7,596 bases of DNA from positions 1 to 7,596 of the forward strand of contig CALWKJ010000048.1 of the NCBI GenBank assembly GCA_944381225.1, given 5' to 3'. The notes under the pieces are model-generated. The model had not been told where the DNA came from. It searched no databases and saw nothing but the letters and a program-made list of their open reading frames with translations. Both the position numbers and the translations under genes were made by a program. Below, piece by piece: positions 6,705 to 7,596 of this stretch. Numbering within the stretch: the first letter of the stretch is position 1; the number at the start of each line of letters is the position of its first letter. This DNA comes from an uncultured Clostridia bacterium (lineage in GTDB: Bacteria; Bacillota; Clostridia; Christensenellales; UBA1242).

Positions 6705-6738
6705 AAAAAAACTTACTTCAAATGAAGTAAGTTTTTTT
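6705..6738 (+). terminator. Rho-independent terminator after the surface-protein gene
   Basis: An A-run is followed by ACTTACTTC (6711-6719), loop AAAT, GAAGTAAGT (6724-6732) and seven T bases. The nine-base stem is perfect and is extended by the flanking A and T tracts. It begins right after the surface-protein stop codon. Confidence 0.92.
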
Positions 6739-6748
6739 ATGCTATAAT
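6738..6748 (+). promoter_or_regulatory. Extended -10 promoter element upstream of the TPR gene
   Basis: TATGCTATAAT matches the extended -10 pattern TRTGnTATAAT exactly, directly after the terminator's T-run. No good -35 box precedes it (that position falls inside the terminator hairpin), which extended -10 promoters tolerate. Transcription from here would give a leader of about 50 bases that contains no ribosome site. Confidence 0.45.
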
Positions 6749-6768
6749 AATTGTGTAAATTATATTAA

Positions 6769-6797
6769 TTTACTTAAACCATAAATTGTGTTACAAT
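6769..6797 (+). promoter_or_regulatory. Second candidate promoter directly before the TPR gene
   Basis: TTTACT at 6769-6774 (four of six), a 17-base spacer and TACAAT at 6792-6797 (five of six). The predicted start of transcription falls at or next to the ATG at 6804, which would make the message leaderless. In DNA this A/T-rich the match could be accidental. Confidence 0.35.
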
Positions 6798-6803
6798 ATA
6801 AAC

Positions 6804-7596
6804 ATGAAATCGTTAAATGAATTGCAAGAAGATTTAACAGGAAATAAGGAAGTAGATTTTGACTTGATTTACAATGAAATGTGTTCACAAGTATATGAAG
6901 AGCAAGATTTTTTTAAACAAATGGAATTATGCAAATTTTTAAAAAAAAATTGTGAAACTTATTCTTTAAAATCAAGTATTTATCTACAAAAAATAAATCA
7001 ATTAGAAAAAGAATTTTTTACATATATTGAAAAAAAAGTTAATTTGAAAAATAGTAAAAAGCAATGGGATAATATGATATATTATCTAAATATTGCTTTT
7101 GATTATTTTGATATTAACAATAAAGTTATTATTTTTGATAATTTTGAAGATTATTTTATATATTCAACTTTAAACATTAAAGGGGAAAAATATAATTTTA
7201 CTTCTGGAATAAACGGTTGGCTATATTACAAAAGGGCTCTTGCATATAAAAATTTAAAAATATATGATAAAGCTATTGATGATTTGCAATCATGTATTAA
7301 ATGTTCGCCTATGTCTTTCATGCCATTTGAACTTTTAGCAAATTGTTATTTAGATTTAAAAGATTGTGATAATTTAAAAAAATGTTTGGAAGATAGCTAT
7401 AAAATAATAAAAACATTTGAAGATTTGGGCTGTTACTATTTTTACTATGCACAATATTTTTATTTATGCAAAAATTTTCAAATGGTAAAGGCTTGTGCTT
7501 TTTATGGTTTAAAATTTAATTTATCCTTAAATATGAAAAACAAAATTGTTGTGCTTGATGAATTTTCAAAGGCTATGGTAAATTTAAAGTTTTTAA
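6804..7596 (+). CDS. TPR-repeat protein (3' end outside window)
   Basis: The frame is open from the ATG at 6804 to the right edge, giving 264 complete codons without a stop. The N-terminal part (about 1-135) is helical, rich in Phe, Tyr, Asn and Lys, and not recognised. At about 138-171 there is a good tetratricopeptide repeat: WLYYKRALAYKNLKIYDKAI followed by DDLQSCIKCSP. Two weaker repeats follow at about 173-206 (ELLANCYLDLKDCDNLKKCL) and 207-240 (YYFYYAQYFYLCKNFQMVK). TPRs bind partner proteins; the partner is unknown. There is no signal peptide or membrane segment, so it is probably cytoplasmic. It has 11 cysteines in the visible part. No Shine-Dalgarno sequence precedes the ATG, and the next in-frame ATGs have none either, so the start is less certain than for its neighbours. 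Confidence 0.78.
   Translation, partial: MKSLNELQEDLTGNKEVDFDLIYNEMCSQVYEEQDFFKQMELCKFLKKNCETYSLKSSIYLQKINQLEKEFFTYIEKKVNLKNSKKQWDNMIYYLNIAFDYFDINNKVIIFDNFEDYFIYSTLNIKGEKYNFTSGINGWLYYKRALAYKNLKIYDKAIDDLQSCIKCSPMSFMPFELLANCYLDLKDCDNLKKCLEDSYKIIKTFEDLGCYYFYYAQYFYLCKNFQMVKACAFYGLKFNLSLNMKNKIVVLDEFSKAMVNLKFL

Overview
The window looks like a chromosomal segment of a low-GC, Gram-positive-type anaerobe, most likely an uncultured Clostridia-like or other Firmicutes lineage. The reasons are a very A/T-rich sequence, TAA at all four visible stop codons, AGGAG/GGAGG ribosome binding sites on most genes, A-tract/hairpin/T-run terminators, a class II aldolase, and a secreted Ig-like surface protein with a C-terminal membrane anchor. 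The taxonomic placement is inference from style, not from a marker gene.

Layout, left to right. (1) At the left edge, on the minus strand, is a nearly complete class II fructose-bisphosphate aldolase whose last few codons are outside the window. (2) An almost pure A/T divergent spacer follows. (3) A 219-residue hypothetical protein with an N-terminal membrane anchor lies 55 bases upstream of (4) a short-form HflX GTPase. HflX is best started at the ATG at 1709, behind a good ribosome site and a plausible promoter. (5) About 105 bases later is a 67-residue glycine/cysteine-rich protein made of two copies of one Cys-hydrophobic-Cys module, closed by a strong terminator. (6) A 245-base A/T-rich intergenic region holds an inverted repeat, a 12-base direct repeat whose other copy overlaps the start of the terminator, and a promoter with a perfect -35 box. 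(7) A 1107-residue secreted, membrane-anchored surface protein has about nine Ig-like modules and its own terminator. (8) A TPR protein is cut by the right edge; its start has no ribosome binding site, and promoter-like elements lie directly before it.

The genes do not form one obvious pathway. The aldolase (glycolysis) and HflX (ribosome rescue and splitting) are housekeeping. The surface protein is an independent transcription unit, probably well expressed. The three genes of unknown role (membrane-anchored 219-residue protein, Cys-rich mini-protein, TPR protein) are the least explained parts. I see no mobile element, CRISPR array, tRNA, rRNA or recognisable riboswitch. The most unusual items are the two-module Cys-rich mini-protein and the two genes that appear to lack ribosome binding sites.
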